Below, one piece after another: positions 1 to 8,971 of a stretch of DNA of 64,000 bases. The stretch comes from an uncultured delta proteobacterium. Its GTDB lineage: Bacteria; Desulfobacterota; Desulfovibrionia; Desulfovibrionales; Desulfovibrionaceae. The stretch spans positions 52,231 through 116,230 of the forward strand of contig CAIMRY010000023.1 in assembly GCA_903843965.1 (NCBI GenBank). Direction: 5' to 3'. The position numbers and the translations under genes are program-made. The notes under the pieces were generated by a model, which made no database searches, was not told where the DNA came from, and worked only from the letters and a program-made list of their open reading frames with translations. Every line of letters begins with the position of its first letter. The stretch's first letter is position 1.

Positions 1-309
1 GTGCAGCGAGACCTCGCAGGAGAACTCACGCGCGCCGGGCTGCCGGGTGCCGGTTTGTCGGGTGAAGGACTGCCGGGCGAAGGACGTGGCGTAGCCGCCG
101 GGCGCGCTGTGCTGCTCCAGGACCAGGGTGCGCAGGCCGCTCCGGGCCAGGTAGGCCCCGCAGGTCAGGCCGCCCAGCCCGCCGCCGATGACGATGACGT
201 CGTGCTCGCCCTCCCCGGCCCTGGACCGCAGGGGGCGCGAGCAGCTCCAGCCGCCCAGGCCCGAGGCGGCGACAAGGAACAGGAACCGCAGGAAGTTTCG
301 CCGGTCCAT
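1..309 (-). CDS. FAD/NAD(P)-binding oxidoreductase, truncated by window edge
   Basis: Only the first 103 codons are present; the gene continues past base 1. The N-terminus begins MDRRNFLRF, a twin-arginine-like motif followed by a hydrophobic stretch, so export through Tat is likely. After residue about 35 comes the dinucleotide-binding signature VIVIGGGLGGLTCGAYLAR followed by LVLEQHSAPGGYA, the Rossmann start of phytoene-desaturase/amine-oxidase type flavoproteins. Substrate cannot be deduced from the fragment. It is divergent from the CHAT gene at 594, and the 284 bases between them contain no gene I can support. Confidence 0.75.
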   Translation of the reverse strand, partial: MDRRNFLRFLFLVAASGLGGWSCSRPLRSRAGEGEHDVIVIGGGLGGLTCGAYLARSGLRTLVLEQHSAPGGYATSFARQSFTRQTGTRQPGAREFSCEVSLH

Positions 310-593
310 GGCACCCCCTTTGTATGCAAGGCCCGCATACACCGGAATCCGTAAAAACACCACCACGCCTGCGCAGCGCCCAGCCCGGCAATGGGCGGAG
401 ACCGGGATCGCGGCGGACGTCGGTCTCTGCGCGCAGGGCTGTGCGCAGACGGACAGGCGCGCCGCATGCGGACAGAAGCGCAGGGGGCGTTTTGCCATGG
501 AAATCCAGGAAGGCGCTTGCTTTATCCTTGTCAATGGTGGAGTATGCAGCAAAAGTCTTCTGTTGCTGTCGCCGGGGCCTTGGGAGGTGAACG

Positions 594-3305
594 ATGTTCG
601 TTGTCTCATCGATTCCAAAGCGTTGCACTGTGGCCTGCGCTCTGGCCTGCCTGACGCTGTCCCTCTCCGGCTGCATCCTGGCCTACATCCCGCAGCCCCT
701 GCCGATCTTCCCCTATGCCCCGGACGCCCAAGCCATTGCGGACCGCAAGGAACTCTCCGTGGTCGACCAGACCCTGACGGCGGATTCCAACAGCACGGGC
801 AGCACGGGCAGCACCCGCTCGGTGTTCATCGCCCTGCGCGGCGCCCGCGTTGTGGGCAAGGAGAAGAGGCTGGCCGAGCAGGACGTGCTCCGGGAGATGC
901 CTGCGCCGGACTTCAAGCCCTCGATCATCAGCTACGTGCCGCCGCCCATGTTCCATACGCCCAAGGAAGGCGACCGCCACTATTTCAACTTCACCATCAG
1001 CAAGGACTTTGCCGAAGGCATCACCGCGTTCTTCGCCGGGGAGAGCGAGAAGTCCGTCGCGGCCTTCGAGCGCGTGCTGGCCGACCCGAAGGTCAAGAGC
1101 GCGGCGGGCTGGCAGGCCTCCATGCACCTGGTGTACCTGCACCTGATGATGGGCCGCCCGGACCTGGCCGAGACCGAGGTGCAGCGCACGGAGTTCTGGG
1201 AAAAGAAGATGACCGACGGCAACAACGTCTATTCCCGCGCCGTGCGCGCCGAGGTGCGGTACTGGGCCGGCGACTTCGAGGGGGCCATAGCCGACGCCAA
1301 GGACGTGCTGGCCTCCATCGGCGACTGGACCATCCCGACCATCTACCCCTCCCCCCCACGCGACCAGGTGGACGTGATCCGTTTCGGCACGGCCAAGGTC
1401 CGCGCCATGACGGTGCTCGGCATGCTGTACACGGCCAAGGGCATGTACAAGGAGGCCCTGCCCTGGCTGGAGCAGTCGGCCAAGGAGATGACCCACGTCG
1501 TGTTCCTGCACTGGGTGCCGCTCTACGCCCTGTACATCACGGCCAACAACTGGGAGGTGTTCTACGGCGAAGGCTGGAGCCTGACGAGCCTGGCCACCGC
1601 CCTGCTCGCCCAGGACCCGGACTCCAAGCGTGCGGCAACGATGTTCACCGATGCGCAGAAGTTCTTCGACGCCATCGGCTACGTGGCGGGCAAGGTGCTC
1701 ATCGAAAGCTTCAAGGCCCAGGTGCTGCTGGCCACCGGGCAGCACCAGCGGGCGGAGCAGCAGGCCGCCGTGGCCCTGGAGCACGCCCAGAAGAGCAGGC
1801 TGCTGGACTTCATCTGGCGGCTGGAGGCCGTGCGCGGCGAGGCCCTGCTCAAGCTGGACCGCTGGGACGAAGCCGAGCATTCGCTGCGCGCCGCCCAGAC
1901 CGTGGTGGACCAGCTCTCCGGCACCATTGTCAGCGACATGGCCAAGGTCCGCTTTGGCGTGGGCAAGGAGATCATCACCAGGAACCTGGTGCAGATCGAC
2001 ATCCGCAAGCGCGACTGGCCGACCCTGTTCCAGGACCTGGAGCGCGGCCGGGCCCGGGCCTTTGTCTCCATGCTGGCCAACCGCACCGTGGGCGCGGGGG
2101 CCAACGTCGAGCAGACCGCGCGCATCCACGTGCTGGACAAGGAGATCCTCGTCGAGCGCCAGCGCAAGTACGGGTTCATGCAGAACGGGACCATGGAGTC
2201 CGACCGGGAAGAGGACCTGCTGGCCCAGCGCCAAAAGCTGGTTGAGGAGCTGCACGCCACGAACCCGGACCTGGCCGAGGCGTACGCCGTGTCCACCGTG
2301 GAACTGGCCAGGGTCCAGGCCTCGCTCGCCGCCGGGGACCTGATGGTCTACGCCCTGCCGGCCCAGAGGGAGGAGCCGCTGTCGCTCTTGCTGGTGACGG
2401 CTCGGGACGTGCAGCTGCGCATCCTGCCGGTGACGGGCCGCCAGTTCGGCCAGCACCTGAAGGACTTCGTGGCCACCCTGTGGACCGCGCAGCCCAAGAG
2501 CCAGTACGCGGCGCTGTCGCAGCTGCGCCAGGACCTGGCGCTGACCTCCTGGGGCAAGCCCGCCAATGTCCTGGTGGTGCCCAGCGGCGATCTGCACTTC
2601 GTGCCCTGGGGCGCGCTGGACGTGTCCTTCACCGTGGGCGTGCTGCCCACAGGCGGCTGGATCGTGCGCTCGCCGCACAGGTCCAAGGGCGCGGTGCAGG
2701 CCTGCATCGTGGGCGACCCGGAGTTCGGCGGCGTGCTGCCGCAACTGCCCGACGCGCGCGACGAGGCCGTTTCGCTGGCGAAGCTGTACGGCACATCGGC
2801 CATCATCGGGCCGGACGCCACAGAGACGGCCCTGCGCCAGCGGGTCGGGACCGGGGTCGACGTGCTGCACCTGGCCACCCACGCCCTGTATGATCCGCTG
2901 TACCCCTTGCAGTCCTCGCTCATCTTGAGCGACGGCCAAAAGGCCGTGCCCCTGTCTGCGGAAAAGCTGTACAAGAATCCGCTCTCGTCCCGGCTGGTGG
3001 TGCTTTCCGCCTGCGAGACGGGCATGGGCCAGGTCATCTCCGGCGACGACCTGCTGGGCCTGACGCGCAGCTTCTATCTCGGCGGCGCCAACGTCATCTT
3101 AAGCAGCCTGTGGCCGGTGAGCGACGAGGCCACGCGCATCTTCATGGAGCAGTTCCACAAGAGCGCCCGCAGCGGCGACTACGGCCTGGCCTGGCTGGCC
3201 GCGCGCGACGCGGTGCGTGCCAGGGGCGCAACCCCGGCGGAATACGGGGCCTTTGTTCTGGGCGGCATGCCCAGCGAACGGCAAACCCTCAGACCGGGCA
3301 GATGA
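594..3305 (+). CDS. TPR-CHAT domain lipoprotein (first copy)
   Basis: 903 residues. A lipoprotein signal (lipobox LSGC, Cys27) predicts anchoring outside the cytoplasm. The middle is helical and TPR-like. The C-terminal third is a CHAT domain, the caspase-like cysteine protease fold, with His in HLATHA (residue 763) and Cys in LSACETG (residue 807), followed by the family motif SSLWPVSDEA. CHAT domains of this class usually self-process or cleave a partner when the repeat part senses a ligand. A ribosome binding site GGGAGGTG precedes the ATG. It heads a same-strand cluster with a caspase-fold protein, an OmpA protein and a second TPR-CHAT lipoprotein. Protease activity is inferred from the intact dyad; the substrate is unknown. 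Confidence 0.9.
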   Translation: MFVVSSIPKRCTVACALACLTLSLSGCILAYIPQPLPIFPYAPDAQAIADRKELSVVDQTLTADSNSTGSTGSTRSVFIALRGARVVGKEKRLAEQDVLREMPAPDFKPSIISYVPPPMFHTPKEGDRHYFNFTISKDFAEGITAFFAGESEKSVAAFERVLADPKVKSAAGWQASMHLVYLHLMMGRPDLAETEVQRTEFWEKKMTDGNNVYSRAVRAEVRYWAGDFEGAIADAKDVLASIGDWTIPTIYPSPPRDQVDVIRFGTAKVRAMTVLGMLYTAKGMYKEALPWLEQSAKEMTHVVFLHWVPLYALYITANNWEVFYGEGWSLTSLATALLAQDPDSKRAATMFTDAQKFFDAIGYVAGKVLIESFKAQVLLATGQHQRAEQQAAVALEHAQKSRLLDFIWRLEAVRGEALLKLDRWDEAEHSLRAAQTVVDQLSGTIVSDMAKVRFGVGKEIITRNLVQIDIRKRDWPTLFQDLERGRARAFVSMLANRTVGAGANVEQTARIHVLDKEILVERQRKYGFMQNGTMESDREEDLLAQRQKLVEELHATNPDLAEAYAVSTVELARVQASLAAGDLMVYALPAQREEPLSLLLVTARDVQLRILPVTGRQFGQHLKDFVATLWTAQPKSQYAALSQLRQDLALTSWGKPANVLVVPSGDLHFVPWGALDVSFTVGVLPTGGWIVRSPHRSKGAVQACIVGDPEFGGVLPQLPDARDEAVSLAKLYGTSAIIGPDATETALRQRVGTGVDVLHLATHALYDPLYPLQSSLILSDGQKAVPLSAEKLYKNPLSSRLVVLSACETGMGQVISGDDLLGLTRSFYLGGANVILSSLWPVSDEATRIFMEQFHKSARSGDYGLAWLAARDAVRARGATPAEYGAFVLGGMPSERQTLRPGR

Positions 3306-3439
3306 AAGGACAGAACGCGGGCTGTGAACGGCGCCGCGTGCGCCGCGAAGGAAATGCGCCCGCGCGTGAAACGCTGGTGGGCCGACAGGGCCGTTGTCTT
3401 GTGAACCATATGTTTGACCGCGCCGCAGGAGGTGTATCC

Positions 3440-4843
3440 ATGCCACGGAAGTTGCTGCTCATACTGGCCTGTCTGCTTGTCTGCTTCTGTGTCCTGGCTG
3501 CCCGGCCCGCGCAGGCCGAACGCCGGTCCGCCCTTGTGATCGGCAACGGCGCGTACGCATCGGCGCCGCTGCGAAACCCGGTCAACGACGCCAGGGCCAT
3601 GGCCGCAACGCTGCGGAGCCTGGGCTTCGAGGTCATCCACCTGGAAAACGCCAGTCAGGCCATGATGGAGGACGCCCTGAACGCCCTGGGCAGGCTGCTC
3701 GCCAAGGGCGGCGTGGGCCTGTTCTACTACGCCGGGCACGGGGTGCAGGCGCAGGGCCGCAACTACCTCATCCCGGTGCAGGCCAGGCTTCTGAGCGAGA
3801 GCGACCTGCCCCAGCAGGCCGTGGACGCCTCCGCAGTGCTGGAGCGCATGGAGCAGGCCAACAACGACCTGAACATCATCATCCTGGACGCCTGCCGCAA
3901 CAATCCCTTTGCCATGAAGCTGCGCTCCGGCAAGGGCGGGGCGGGCGGCCTGGCCGCCATGCAGGCCCCCAAGGGGTCGCTCATCGCCTTCGCCACCTCG
4001 CCGGGGTCCGTGGCCTCGGACGGGTCCGGAGAAAACGGCGTGTACACCAAGCACCTGCTCGAAAACCTGCGCACCCCGGGCCTGCAGGTGGAGCAGATGT
4101 TCAAGCTCGTCCGCAGCGGGGTCATTGCGGAGACGAACAGCCAGCAGCGGCCCTGGGAGACAACCTCAATCCAGGGCGATTTCGTCTTTGCCGATGCCGG
4201 GGGAGCCGCCCCGGTCGCCGAGGAGCCGCACGCCGCAGCAGCACCGGCAACGACGCCTGCGACAACATCGGCGGCGACGCCCGCGCCTGCCGACGTTGCG
4301 GCGCAGCCGACGCCGAAGTCGCGCTCCAACCCCATCCAGGTGGAGTTCGCCATGTTCCGGGAAAACGGCAAGAAGCCGCCCACGCCCGTCAGCACAGGAG
4401 GCAGCATGCGCTCCGGCGACGCGTACTTCTTCCACGTCAGGCCCAGCCAGGACTGCTTTCTGTACCTGTTCCAGGTGGACGCCACGGGCAAGGCCTTTCG
4501 CCTGTTCCCCAACGACGCGTACCATACCCAGGCCAACCCGGTGCTGGGCAAGGCGAACCTGACCCTGCCCAACCAGACCGAGGTGTTCTACCTGGACCAG
4601 ACCGTGGGCAAGGAGGAGTTCTATTTTCTCGCCTCCGAGGAGCCGGTTGCGCAGTTGGAGAACCTCGACGCCAGCACCGTGGACGGCATCATGCGCTCCG
4701 GGATGACCCTGCGCGGCCCGGCGGGCGTCAAGGCCGCCATGGGCGCCGTCGCGGCCAGCGGCGCCGGGGAGCAGGCCCTGAAGGTGCAGGAATTCTCGTT
4801 TGTGAACAGCTTCGTGCACGCCATCGCCATCAAGCACAAGTAG
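3440..4843 (+). CDS. Secreted caspase-family (C14) protein with DUF4384 domain
   Basis: 467 residues from the ATG preceded by GCAGGAGG; an in-frame ATG at 3410 would add ten residues and lacks such a site. A signal peptide ends near AQA (residue 31). Residues about 35-245 form a caspase p20-like domain: RSALVIGNGAY start, dyad His100 in YYAGHGVQ and Cys152 in DACRNNPF. A Pro/Ala/Thr linker follows, then a C-terminal DUF4384 region (RSGDAYFFHVRPSQDCFLYL, FRLFPND). Metacaspase-like proteins with DUF4384 are known in bacteria, but their targets are mostly unknown. It lies 134 bases after the first CHAT gene and 12 before the OmpA gene, so co-expression with both is likely. Confidence 0.9.
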   Translation: MPRKLLLILACLLVCFCVLAARPAQAERRSALVIGNGAYASAPLRNPVNDARAMAATLRSLGFEVIHLENASQAMMEDALNALGRLLAKGGVGLFYYAGHGVQAQGRNYLIPVQARLLSESDLPQQAVDASAVLERMEQANNDLNIIILDACRNNPFAMKLRSGKGGAGGLAAMQAPKGSLIAFATSPGSVASDGSGENGVYTKHLLENLRTPGLQVEQMFKLVRSGVIAETNSQQRPWETTSIQGDFVFADAGGAAPVAEEPHAAAAPATTPATTSAATPAPADVAAQPTPKSRSNPIQVEFAMFRENGKKPPTPVSTGGSMRSGDAYFFHVRPSQDCFLYLFQVDATGKAFRLFPNDAYHTQANPVLGKANLTLPNQTEVFYLDQTVGKEEFYFLASEEPVAQLENLDASTVDGIMRSGMTLRGPAGVKAAMGAVAASGAGEQALKVQEFSFVNSFVHAIAIKHK

Positions 4844-4855
4844 CAGGAGAGGAAC

Positions 4856-5536
4856 ATGCTGCACGCGACGAGATACCGCACGCTTTGCCTGGCCTGCGCG
4901 CCCTGCTTGCTGGCCGGGGTGCTGGCCGGGCTGCTGGCCGGGCTGCTGTGCACGGCTCTGGCCCTGGCCCAGGGCACAGCGGCGGGCCAAAGGGAGCACC
5001 AAAGGACGGACCAGGGGGCGAATCGGGAGGCGGGCCAGATGGTGCCCAAGGACGAGTTCATCCGCCAGTTGGGAGGCCAGGAGCCCACCGCGCCGCCTTC
5101 AGGATCGCGCACAATGCGGCTGCGCGGCCCGGCCGGGGTCAAGACCGTCGACGGACAGCCCGGCCAGCCCGAGCAGGCGCCCAGACCCAAGGAAGTCGCC
5201 ATCCTGATCCACTTCCGCTACGGCTCCACCGAGCTGGCGGACGAGTTCTCGCGCAGCCAGCTGCGCGAGGCGGGCCAGGCCTTCTCGTCCCCGGAGCTCT
5301 TCGGGCTGGCGTTTGAGATCGGCGGGCACACCGACTCCCAGGGCTCGGAGGCGTACAACCTGGAGCTCTCGCGGCGGCGGGCCCAGGCCGTGAAGGACGC
5401 CCTGTGCCGGGGCTACAAGGTTGACTGCGGCGCGCTGGAGGTCAAGGGCTACGGCAAGTCCGAGCCCGTGGCCGGGAACGACGACGAGGCGGGCCGCAGC
5501 CAGAACCGCCGGGTGGTGTTCAAGAGGCTGCGCTAA
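4856..5536 (+). CDS. OmpA-family peptidoglycan-binding protein
   Basis: 226 residues with an N-terminal signal segment (long Leu/Ala stretch ending ALAQG). A charged linker follows, then a C-terminal OmpA domain from about residue 115. Signatures are FEIGGHTDSQGSEAYN and LSRRRAQAVKDAL, and a late KGYGKSEPVAGN loop with the usual terminal NRRVVFKR. The Asp and Arg that grip diaminopimelate in this family appear to be present. It likely ties the neighbouring lipoproteins or caspase to the cell wall. A good ribosome site (GCAGGAGAGG) precedes the ATG. The sequence GPAGVKTVDG resembles a stretch in the caspase protein just upstream (LRGPAGVKAA), a small shared motif. Confidence 0.88.
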   Translation: MLHATRYRTLCLACAPCLLAGVLAGLLAGLLCTALALAQGTAAGQREHQRTDQGANREAGQMVPKDEFIRQLGGQEPTAPPSGSRTMRLRGPAGVKTVDGQPGQPEQAPRPKEVAILIHFRYGSTELADEFSRSQLREAGQAFSSPELFGLAFEIGGHTDSQGSEAYNLELSRRRAQAVKDALCRGYKVDCGALEVKGYGKSEPVAGNDDEAGRSQNRRVVFKRLR

Positions 5537-5641
5537 GGGCCAGGGCGCGGACCTCCGGCCGGACGACCTCCGGTCGCAGGAATGCTGGCCGACGCCGGAA
5601 AGCGCCTGTTTTCCGGGCGAAGCGTGCAAAGGAGGACTTCC

Positions 5642-7927
5642 ATGAGAAGGGCTCTGTTGCGGTTTGCTCTCATTGTTCTGACGCTTCTGAACAGCGCCTG
5701 CGCCGCAGGCATCTACCACGCCATCGCCCCCGAGGGCGACGAGAACAACCTCAAGGCCCGCTACGAGGAGAACATCGCCCTGTTCGAGCCCCGCTTCGAG
5801 CAGAATGCGCTGAACAACACCCAGCTCATGTACCTCTGCGAGGCCTATTCCAAGACCAAGCGGTTCAACAAGCTCACGGCCTGCCTGGACAGGATGGTCG
5901 ACCGCTACAACCAGGGCGAAACCAAATACTTCAATTTCGATCTGTACGAGCTGGTGGTCATCGGCCGGACCAAGGCCAAGATCGACCTGGGCGACTATGC
6001 CGGGGCCGCAGCCTACAGCCAGGCCTATCTGGACCGGAAGAAGGAGGACATCGCCCGCTACTCGCTGGTGCAGCTGCTGGCCTTCAACGGCCTGGCCAAG
6101 GCCCTGTCCGGCGACGCGGCCGGTGCGCTGTCTGTGGTGGCGCAGCTGGAGGCCATCTATCTCGGCTATCCGTTCAGCATGATGCAGCAGGACCGCGACG
6201 AGGGCGAGGCCAGGATCTACATGGCGCTTCAGGACTATCCGAAGGCCTACGAGGTCATGCAGCGCGAGAGCGGATTCTCGTTGTTCGCCGTGGCTGTAGC
6301 CGAGACGGCCTTCGGCAGCTCCGGCTGGTTTGTGTTCCGCGAGCTGCCGAACAAGTTCATGCGGGCGCGGGCCGCCTACCTGTCCGGGCGCAAGGAAGAG
6401 GCCAGGAAGGGCTACGACGAGCTGCTGGCCAATGAGCGGACCAGGGCCAACGGCGAGATTCTGTGGCAGCTTTTGTACGACCGGGCCCGCATGGCCGAGG
6501 ATGAGGGCAAGGGCGACGTGGCCCTGCGCTTCTACCTGCAAAGCATCGAGGTGGTGGAGCAGCAGCGCAGGTCCATCTCGTCCGACGCCTCCAAGATCGG
6601 CTTTGTGGGCGACAAGCAGGCCCTGTACGAGAGCGTGGTGGACCTGCTGGTGCGCCAGGGGCGGACGGCCCAGGCCTTCGAGTACGTGGAGCGGGCCAAG
6701 TCCCGCGCCCTGGTGGACCTTTTGGCCGAGCGCCAGGACTTCGTGCCCGGGGCCCAGGCCAACGCGGCCGCGACCCTCAAGCAGCTGGCCAGCCTGGAGC
6801 AGCGCTATCAGGTCCTGACCCCCGGCCTTGAGGAGCACGCCAGGCTGCGCAGCGCCATGAGCGCCCTGGAGGGCAACCTCCGGCAGCAGACCCCGGAGCT
6901 GGCCTCCCTGGTCACGGTCGAGTCCACGGCCGCCGCCGAGATCCAGGCCCGGCTCGCCCCGGACGAGACCCTGCTCGAATACTACGGCCTGGGCGACGAG
7001 CTGTACGCCTTCACCGCCACCCGCGAGTCCATCACCGCGCAAAAGCTCGACGGCAAGGGCATGGAGGCCGATGTGCGCGCCCTGCGCGAGGCCATGCGCA
7101 ACGTGGGCTCCGACGCCTGGAGGCCTGTCTCGCGCAGGCTCTACGGGCGGCTTTTGGCCCCGGTGGAGGCCGCCCTGGCCAAGCCCCGGCTGATCATCGT
7201 CAGCCACGGCGCGCTGCACTACCTCCCCTGGTCCGCCCTGTTCGACGGCCAGCGGTTCCTGGTGGACCGGGTGACCCTGCAGCAGCTGCCCTCGGCCAGC
7301 GTCATGCAGTTCCTGGCGGCCCGCAAGCCCTCCACCCTGCGCGACATGCTGCTTTTGGGCAACCCGGACCTGGGCGACACGGCCATGGACCTGCCCGGGG
7401 CCGAGGCCGAGGTGCGCGCCATCAAGACCCTGTGGCCCAACTCGACCCTGCTCCTGCGCAAGGCCGCCACCAGGGACGCCCTGAGCAAGGCCGGGCAGCT
7501 GTTCAGGATCATCCACGTGGCGGCCCACGGCGAGTTCGTCACCGACCAGCCGCTCAACTCGCGCCTGCTGCTCTCGCCCACGGGCGCGGACAACGGCCAG
7601 CTCACCGCCGGGGACCTGTACGGCATGCGGTTCAGCGCCGACCTGGTGACGCTCTCGGCCTGCGAGACGGGCATGGGCAAGGTGCTTTCCGGCGACGACG
7701 TGGTGGGCCTGACGCGCGGGTTCCTGTACGCCGGGGCCAACTCCATCGTGGCCAGCCTGTGGCCGGTGTCGGATGACGAAACCAAGTTCCTGATGGCCAG
7801 CTTCTACAAGAACCTGAAGGTGCTGCCCAAGGCCCAGGCCCTGCGCCAGGCCCAGCTGGACACGAAGAAGAGGTACCCGCACCCGTTCTACTGGTCGGCC
7901 TTCCAGCTCACGGGCATGGGCAGGTGA
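5642..7927 (+). CDS. TPR-CHAT domain lipoprotein (second copy)
   Basis: 761 residues from the ATG preceded by AAAGGAGG. The short signal peptide ends in a lipobox-like NSAC (Cys20). Residues about 40-400 are TPR-like helices. The C-terminal CHAT domain carries His629 in HVAAHG and Cys674 in LSACETG, then ASLWPVSDDE. It is a clear paralog of the lipoprotein gene at 594: the stretch around LSACETGMG, SGDD and GLTR is nearly the same, while the repeat regions differ more, suggesting different ligands. It lies 105 bases after the OmpA gene on the same strand. Confidence 0.9.
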   Translation: MRRALLRFALIVLTLLNSACAAGIYHAIAPEGDENNLKARYEENIALFEPRFEQNALNNTQLMYLCEAYSKTKRFNKLTACLDRMVDRYNQGETKYFNFDLYELVVIGRTKAKIDLGDYAGAAAYSQAYLDRKKEDIARYSLVQLLAFNGLAKALSGDAAGALSVVAQLEAIYLGYPFSMMQQDRDEGEARIYMALQDYPKAYEVMQRESGFSLFAVAVAETAFGSSGWFVFRELPNKFMRARAAYLSGRKEEARKGYDELLANERTRANGEILWQLLYDRARMAEDEGKGDVALRFYLQSIEVVEQQRRSISSDASKIGFVGDKQALYESVVDLLVRQGRTAQAFEYVERAKSRALVDLLAERQDFVPGAQANAAATLKQLASLEQRYQVLTPGLEEHARLRSAMSALEGNLRQQTPELASLVTVESTAAAEIQARLAPDETLLEYYGLGDELYAFTATRESITAQKLDGKGMEADVRALREAMRNVGSDAWRPVSRRLYGRLLAPVEAALAKPRLIIVSHGALHYLPWSALFDGQRFLVDRVTLQQLPSASVMQFLAARKPSTLRDMLLLGNPDLGDTAMDLPGAEAEVRAIKTLWPNSTLLLRKAATRDALSKAGQLFRIIHVAAHGEFVTDQPLNSRLLLSPTGADNGQLTAGDLYGMRFSADLVTLSACETGMGKVLSGDDVVGLTRGFLYAGANSIVASLWPVSDDETKFLMASFYKNLKVLPKAQALRQAQLDTKKRYPHPFYWSAFQLTGMGR

Positions 7928-8079
7928 CCCCCAGTGCGGCTGCGGAGCGGCAGGAGGCACATGTGGCTGAATGCGCGTTTCCATTAGTGCCTCGCCAAGG
8001 CGTAGCGTTTGAAATTCACACACAGGGAAGGATGGGCCTTCCCTATAATCACCACCGACCCACCAAGGAGTCTTTTGTC

Positions 8080-8340
8080 ATGAAAAAATCCATCATCGCC
8101 ATGTCCATGGTCCTCGCATTCGCCGGCGTTTCCTTCGCCGCCCCCGGCAAGATGGACGAAGTAGCTCCCGGCGAAGGAAACGAAGCCACCGCGCAAATCA
8201 AGAAGGCCCCCGGCAAGGAGAACCCCAGCAAGATGGACAAAGTAGCTCCCGGCGAAGGAAACGAAGCGTTAATCAAGCAGGCCCCCGGCAAGAAGGCCCC
8301 CTTCAAGGGTGCCCCCGGAACCGTGAAGAAGGCCGAGTAA
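8080..8340 (+). CDS. Small secreted protein with internal PGEGNEA repeats
   Basis: 86 residues; ribosome site CCAAGGAG and ATG are clear. The signal peptide ends at SFA-AP (about residue 21). The mature part is a near-duplication: KMDEVAPGEGNEA and KMDKVAPGEGNEA separated by a Lys-rich spacer, then APGK/APGT copies. No Cys and no recognised domain. Base composition is lower in GC than the neighbours. It ends the CHAT/caspase cluster, 152 bases after the second CHAT gene. I do not know its function; a secreted substrate or adaptor of the neighbouring proteases is one possibility, without direct support. Confidence 0.8.
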   Translation: MKKSIIAMSMVLAFAGVSFAAPGKMDEVAPGEGNEATAQIKKAPGKENPSKMDKVAPGEGNEALIKQAPGKKAPFKGAPGTVKKAE

Positions 8341-8353
8341 TTCAGCCTGATCA

Positions 8354-8381
8354 TCCCAGGGGCGCTTAGGCGTCCTTGGGA
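8354..8381 (+). terminator. Possible terminator after the small secreted gene
   Basis: Twelve-base stem with two G-T pairs (TCCCAGGGGCGC / GCGTCCTTGGGA) around a TTAG loop, 13 bases after the stop codon. No T-run follows, so it may act as a 3' stabiliser rather than an intrinsic terminator. Confidence 0.4.
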
Positions 8382-8437
8382 CATCGCAAGATTTACCGGA
8401 CGGGCTCCCGGGTTTCGCCGTGGTCCTTTTTTGGGGT

Positions 8438-8761
8438 TCATCCGGTTAGAGCGTACTTGGCCTCATGAATGCCCAGGATTCTGAGTTTGAAATACTCAAG
8501 TTCCCTGTACCCGTAGGCCTGCCTCTTCATCGTCTTGATCTTGTTGTTTGTTCCTTCCATGAGCCCAACAGACTTCGTGACCCTGTTCAACCAAGGTGGT
8601 CTTGAGGCTACAGAGCCAAGCTTGCTCAGCGGCGATGAAGAGGGGACCCGCGAGGTAGATCCTGGGGAAGAAATAGCAGGGAACCAAGGGCATTGGAACC
8701 ATGAGTTTGGGCTGTTCATCCCATGCAAAGGCCCTGTGCAAAACCGGCAATGGTTCCACAA
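8438..8761 (-). pseudogene. ISL3-family transposase remnant (C-terminal end)
   Basis: The last 45 or so codons before the stop at 8438 read like the conserved C-terminus of ISL3-type (IS204/IS1001/IS1165) DDE transposases: GLMEGTNNKIKTMKRQAYGY, then EYFKLRI and KYALTG. Everything upstream is unlike a transposase and seems scrambled or frameshifted; the DDE catalytic core is absent. GC is below that of neighbours. It lies 59 bases from the 3' end of tRNA-Pro, which suggests a decayed mobile element at a tRNA site. The exact 5' limit of the remnant is uncertain; I am only sure of about 8438-8575. Confidence 0.7.
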
Positions 8762-8777
8762 ATGGTTCCGCTCAATG

Positions 8778-8810
8778 AAAAAGGCTGAGAGGCAAAAACC
8801 TCTCAGCCTT
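8778..8810 (-). terminator. Intrinsic terminator of tRNA-Pro
   Basis: Perfect 12-bp stem (AAGGCTGAGAGG / CCTCTCAGCCTT) with a 6-base loop, followed in the minus direction by a run of Ts. It begins 10 bases beyond the 3' CCA of the tRNA. Confidence 0.85.
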
Positions 8811-8820
8811 ACTGATTGCT

Positions 8821-8897
8821 TGGTCGGGGCGACATGATTTGAACATGCGACATCCTGCTCCCAAAGCAGGCGCGCTACCGAGCTGCGCTACGCCCCG
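8821..8897 (-). tRNA. tRNA-Pro (anticodon TGG)
   Basis: 77-base cloverleaf on the minus strand. The acceptor stem is CGGGGCG/CGCCCCG with encoded ACCA at the 3' end. The anticodon stem CCTGC/GCAGG encloses loop TTTGGGA, giving anticodon TGG. The T-arm GCATG-TTCAAAT-CATGT has one G-U pair. An intrinsic terminator follows. The 3' end faces the transposase remnant, a common arrangement for integration at tRNA genes. Confidence 0.95.
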
Positions 8898-8971
8898 ATC
8901 GTGTTGAGCGCTCTTCCTTACGGGAATTCCCGCGCGGTATCAAGCCGCACCTTGCGGCCCGGCCCGGCGCG

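Noticed and set aside
188..2245. Long open frame overlapping the first CHAT gene on the same strand
   Set aside because: Translation is Arg/Gly/Pro-rich and lacks any domain; typical shadow frame of a GC-rich gene. The 594-3305 frame has signal peptide and CHAT motifs.
5099..8023. 974-codon minus-strand open frame opposite OmpA and the second CHAT gene
   Set aside because: His/Gly/Val/Gln composition, no motifs, no ribosome site; antisense shadow.
8438..8761. Active insertion sequence
   Set aside because: Only the C-terminal transposase segment is recognisable, no DDE core and no terminal inverted repeats seen.
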